Shown: in pieces, positions 61,858 to 64,000 of the stretch | How positions within the stretch are numbered: the stretch's first letter is position 1 | Layout: every line of letters begins with the position of its first letter | Source of the DNA: Branchiostoma lanceolatum | Taxonomy: Eukaryota; Chordata; Leptocardii; Amphioxiformes; Branchiostomatidae | Direction of reading: 5' to 3' | Length of the DNA: 64,000 bases | Assembly: GCF_035083965.1 (NCBI RefSeq) | Contig: NC_089723.1 | Span: 5,913,501-5,977,500 of the forward strand | The notes under the pieces: model-generated | Databases searched by the model: none | What the model was told of the DNA's origin: nothing | What the model saw: only the letters and a program-made list of their open reading frames with translations | Translations under genes and position numbers: made by a program

Positions 61858-63561
61858 AAGAATAAATATCTGTCCCTGTATGGTAAAATTGTTATTATTA
61901 ACACTTTGGTGGTTCCCCAATTTACAAATCTATTTCAAGTCTTACCATCCCCTAACGATTCCTTTTTCAAAGTATATGAAAAGAAGATATTTTCTTTTAT
62001 TTGGGACAACGGTCCTGAACGAGTTGCACGGAGGGTTTTATACAATACATCGGAAAATGGAGGACTAAACTTAAAAAATTTACGCGCGTTCAACACTTCT
62101 ATAAAAGCTTCATGGGTACCTAAACTTTATTCTCATCCCGAATGGTTTTCCTCCTGGGTAACAGTCTTCCATCCTCAACTTAATCATAGTTTATTTCCTT
62201 TTTACCAGCTGTCCTCGGTGATAAACCTTTGTTTAAAAGGATTTTTTTCTGAAGTTTTTATGTCCTGGTTTCAATTTCAGCACGTAGAGCCCACGACGCC
62301 GGCAAATGTACGACAACAAGTAATTTGTTTAAACTCTAATATTATTATTGATGGTAAAACTGTTTGTTTGACAGCTTTTATGAATAGGAATATATATTTC
62401 ATAAATGACTTGCTGTCCCCGGACGGCAATTTTATGTCTTATGATGAATTCAGTACAAATTTCCCAAATGCTTGTGACCAACATAGATATCTACAGCTTA
62501 TTTCAGCTATTCCCGGTAAATGGAAAAAACTACTTAGTACTGAGAAGCGTAAAGACCTTGTGTGCCTGCCCTTTCAAAAAAATTATAAATGGTTACGAAA
62601 TATAAAAATCAATAAAAGCATGTATATCTACTTTCTTACGTCCATGAACGAGGTCAGCCTTGCACACAATACTAGACTTTCGTGGTTCTATTATTTTGAC
62701 AAACCTATACCATGGCGAGATGTATTTACAAACTTATATAGATGTACTATTGATCCAAGTACTAGATATTTTCAATACCGATTAATTAATAAATTTTTAC
62801 CTTGTAACAAAATTCTACATATATGGAAATTAATAGACTCTAGCTCTTGTTCTTTCTGTCATGACGATGTAGAATCCTATATTCATATTTTCTGGGAGTG
62901 TCCGCATGTAGTATCATTTTGGAACGATGTAAAAAATTGGTTGAAAGTAGAAACTTCTATAGAGTGCTACCTAAATTCCTTTATTATCATATTTGGAGAT
63001 ACATGTAACGATGCGCCCCCCCTGAAAAATCTGATTATTTTGTTAGGTAAAGTTTTCATCTTCCGGTGTAGACGCTTAAAAATAATAAACTTCCAGGCCT
63101 TTAAAAGACTAATATCTACTTTTGAAAAAACTGAACGTCTCATTGCATCTCGGAGAGGGAAGCTGGAGAAGCATCGGGGTAAGTGGGGAACTTTGTGTTT
63201 AATTTGATTTTGAAATGTAGAAATAATCATGAAAGAATATAGAAATGACATGATAATGATATTTGATTACAATACTGAAATGATTATGCGAGTAATGATA
63301 CAATGCTTATATGAAAAGATTATATGTAATGTGATAAAATGATATGTAATGACTTGATAACCAATATGAATAACGTTAGTAATGACATAATAATAATCAT
63401 ATTATATGAGCTGTTAAGTTTACTATGTGGCTGTTAGACTTGGATAGGTCAATATTTAAGGGAGGTTCTTCTTTTTCTGTTGTGTGATTGTTATATTTAT
63501 CAGTGAAAATATAATAAAGAACAATAAAGAAAAAAAAAAAAATAAAAAATAAAAAAAAAAA
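61858..63561 (+). mobile_element. 5'-truncated L1/Tx1-type non-LTR retrotransposon with 16-bp target duplication
   Basis: An open frame runs from the 5' junction (NKYLSLYGKIVIINTL) to the TAA at 63205-63207. It covers the segment after the reverse transcriptase core (ENGGLNLKNLRAFN) and the typical C-terminal end (FQYRLINKFLPC, CSFCHDDVESYIHIFWECPH). About 320 bp of AT-rich 3' UTR ends in AATAAAG and an A-rich tail. AAATACTATATTTCAG is duplicated exactly at 61842-61857 and 63562-63577. The frame is unbroken, so the insertion is young, but the 5' truncation makes it immobile. Confidence 0.92.
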
Positions 63562-63577
63562 AAATACTATATTTCAG

Positions 63578-63774
63578 TTCTTATAATCACTCTTCCATCA
63601 TATCCCAATGTCATAGTTCCAGTTGCCTCCGGTGAAGAGGTTGATTTTTCTCTGTTTGGGTTTTTATATGATCAGAAATTAACTCAAGTAACGTTTACTA
63701 TCGGTGGATATTTTGCAAAGTCTGGTTGGGAGTTTAGGATATCTTTATGTAACGGAGAAACAGTTGGGCTGTGA
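63578..63774 (+). CDS. Possible terminal exon of an unknown gene
   Basis: Directly after ATTTCAG a 195-bp frame reads LIITLPSYPNVIVPVASGEE, DFSLFGFLYDQKL, FTIGGYFAKSGWEFRI and ends in TGA at 63772-63774. It has no internal start codon. Reading begins two bases after the AG, so the exon would complete a split codon (phase 1). The product is unrecognised. The upstream exons would lie left of the L1 insertion, but I could not find them. A chance frame is possible. Confidence 0.35.
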
Positions 63775-64000
63775 GCCTCCTAGCGACCATTTTCGGATCT
63801 GAAGTTGTGTTGTATCTTCTTTTTTGAACATGGTATGGTCATGTTTTAAGTTGTTGGTACATTATACCTATTGACTTTAGAAATAAGCAATGGAATTAAC
63901 AAAGGACGGAAACTCTACAAACCGTACAGAAGGCTTTTAAACTTGTCAATCAATTCCAGACGTAAAGACTTAGTCTTCTGATATGTGAATTTAAAGAGTT
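63775..64000. other. Window end, nothing recognised
   Basis: AT-rich sequence after the possible terminal exon; perhaps its 3' UTR. Confidence 0.4.

Overview
The window looks like cephalochordate (amphioxus, Branchiostoma-type) nuclear DNA. This is an inference from split genes with canonical GT-AG introns, a TPR protein of the kind expanded in amphioxus, SLC16-type transporters, an animal ENDOU gene with somatomedin B exons, and very dense palindromic MITEs, tRNA-derived SINEs, Penelope-like and L1/Tx1-like fragments. There is no operon structure.

Layout. 1-1309: 3' end of a TPR-repeat protein (+). 1.3-4.2 kb: SINE and foldback repeats. 4247-11074: a complete secreted ENDOU-type endoribonuclease gene (-): signal peptide, three somatomedin B modules, XendoU domain, nine coding exons. 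11-20 kb: no host gene; SINEs, MITEs, a Penelope-like 3' fragment, a non-LTR 3' fragment and satellites. 20393-35975: a monocarboxylate-transporter-like gene (SLC16 type, +), frameshifted in exon 2 and cut inside exon 3 by a large DNA transposon. 36-41 kb: MITEs. 42661-47742: a complete five-exon gene of unrecognised function (+). 50484-54405: a second, intact SLC16-like gene (-). 55-61.8 kb: SINE, foldback elements, microsatellite. 61858-63561: a 5'-truncated L1/Tx1-like retrotransposon with a perfect 16-bp target duplication. 63578-63774: a probable terminal exon of an unknown gene.

The main discovery candidate is the element at 21772-32265 (10,494 bp). It has perfect 77-bp terminal inverted repeats and carries two apparently intact, intron-containing genes that converge tail to tail with 14 bp between their stop codons: a 985-aa protein resembling DUF6589 (candidate transposase, with an in-frame 63-bp minisatellite) and a 532-aa RecQ-family helicase with all helicase motifs. 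At least six palindromic MITEs elsewhere in the window share its terminal motif (TCCAAGCAGAGG or a close variant), and four of them have 8-9 bp target duplications. They are plausible non-autonomous relatives. The nearest published precedent I recall is the helicase-encoding Academ lineage (AcademH); membership is untested.

All exon models below were read by hand from splice sites and codon phase. The coding totals divide exactly by three for the ENDOU, DUF6589, RecQ, second SLC16 and unknown genes, which supports those models. Repeat boundaries without a stated target duplication are approximate.
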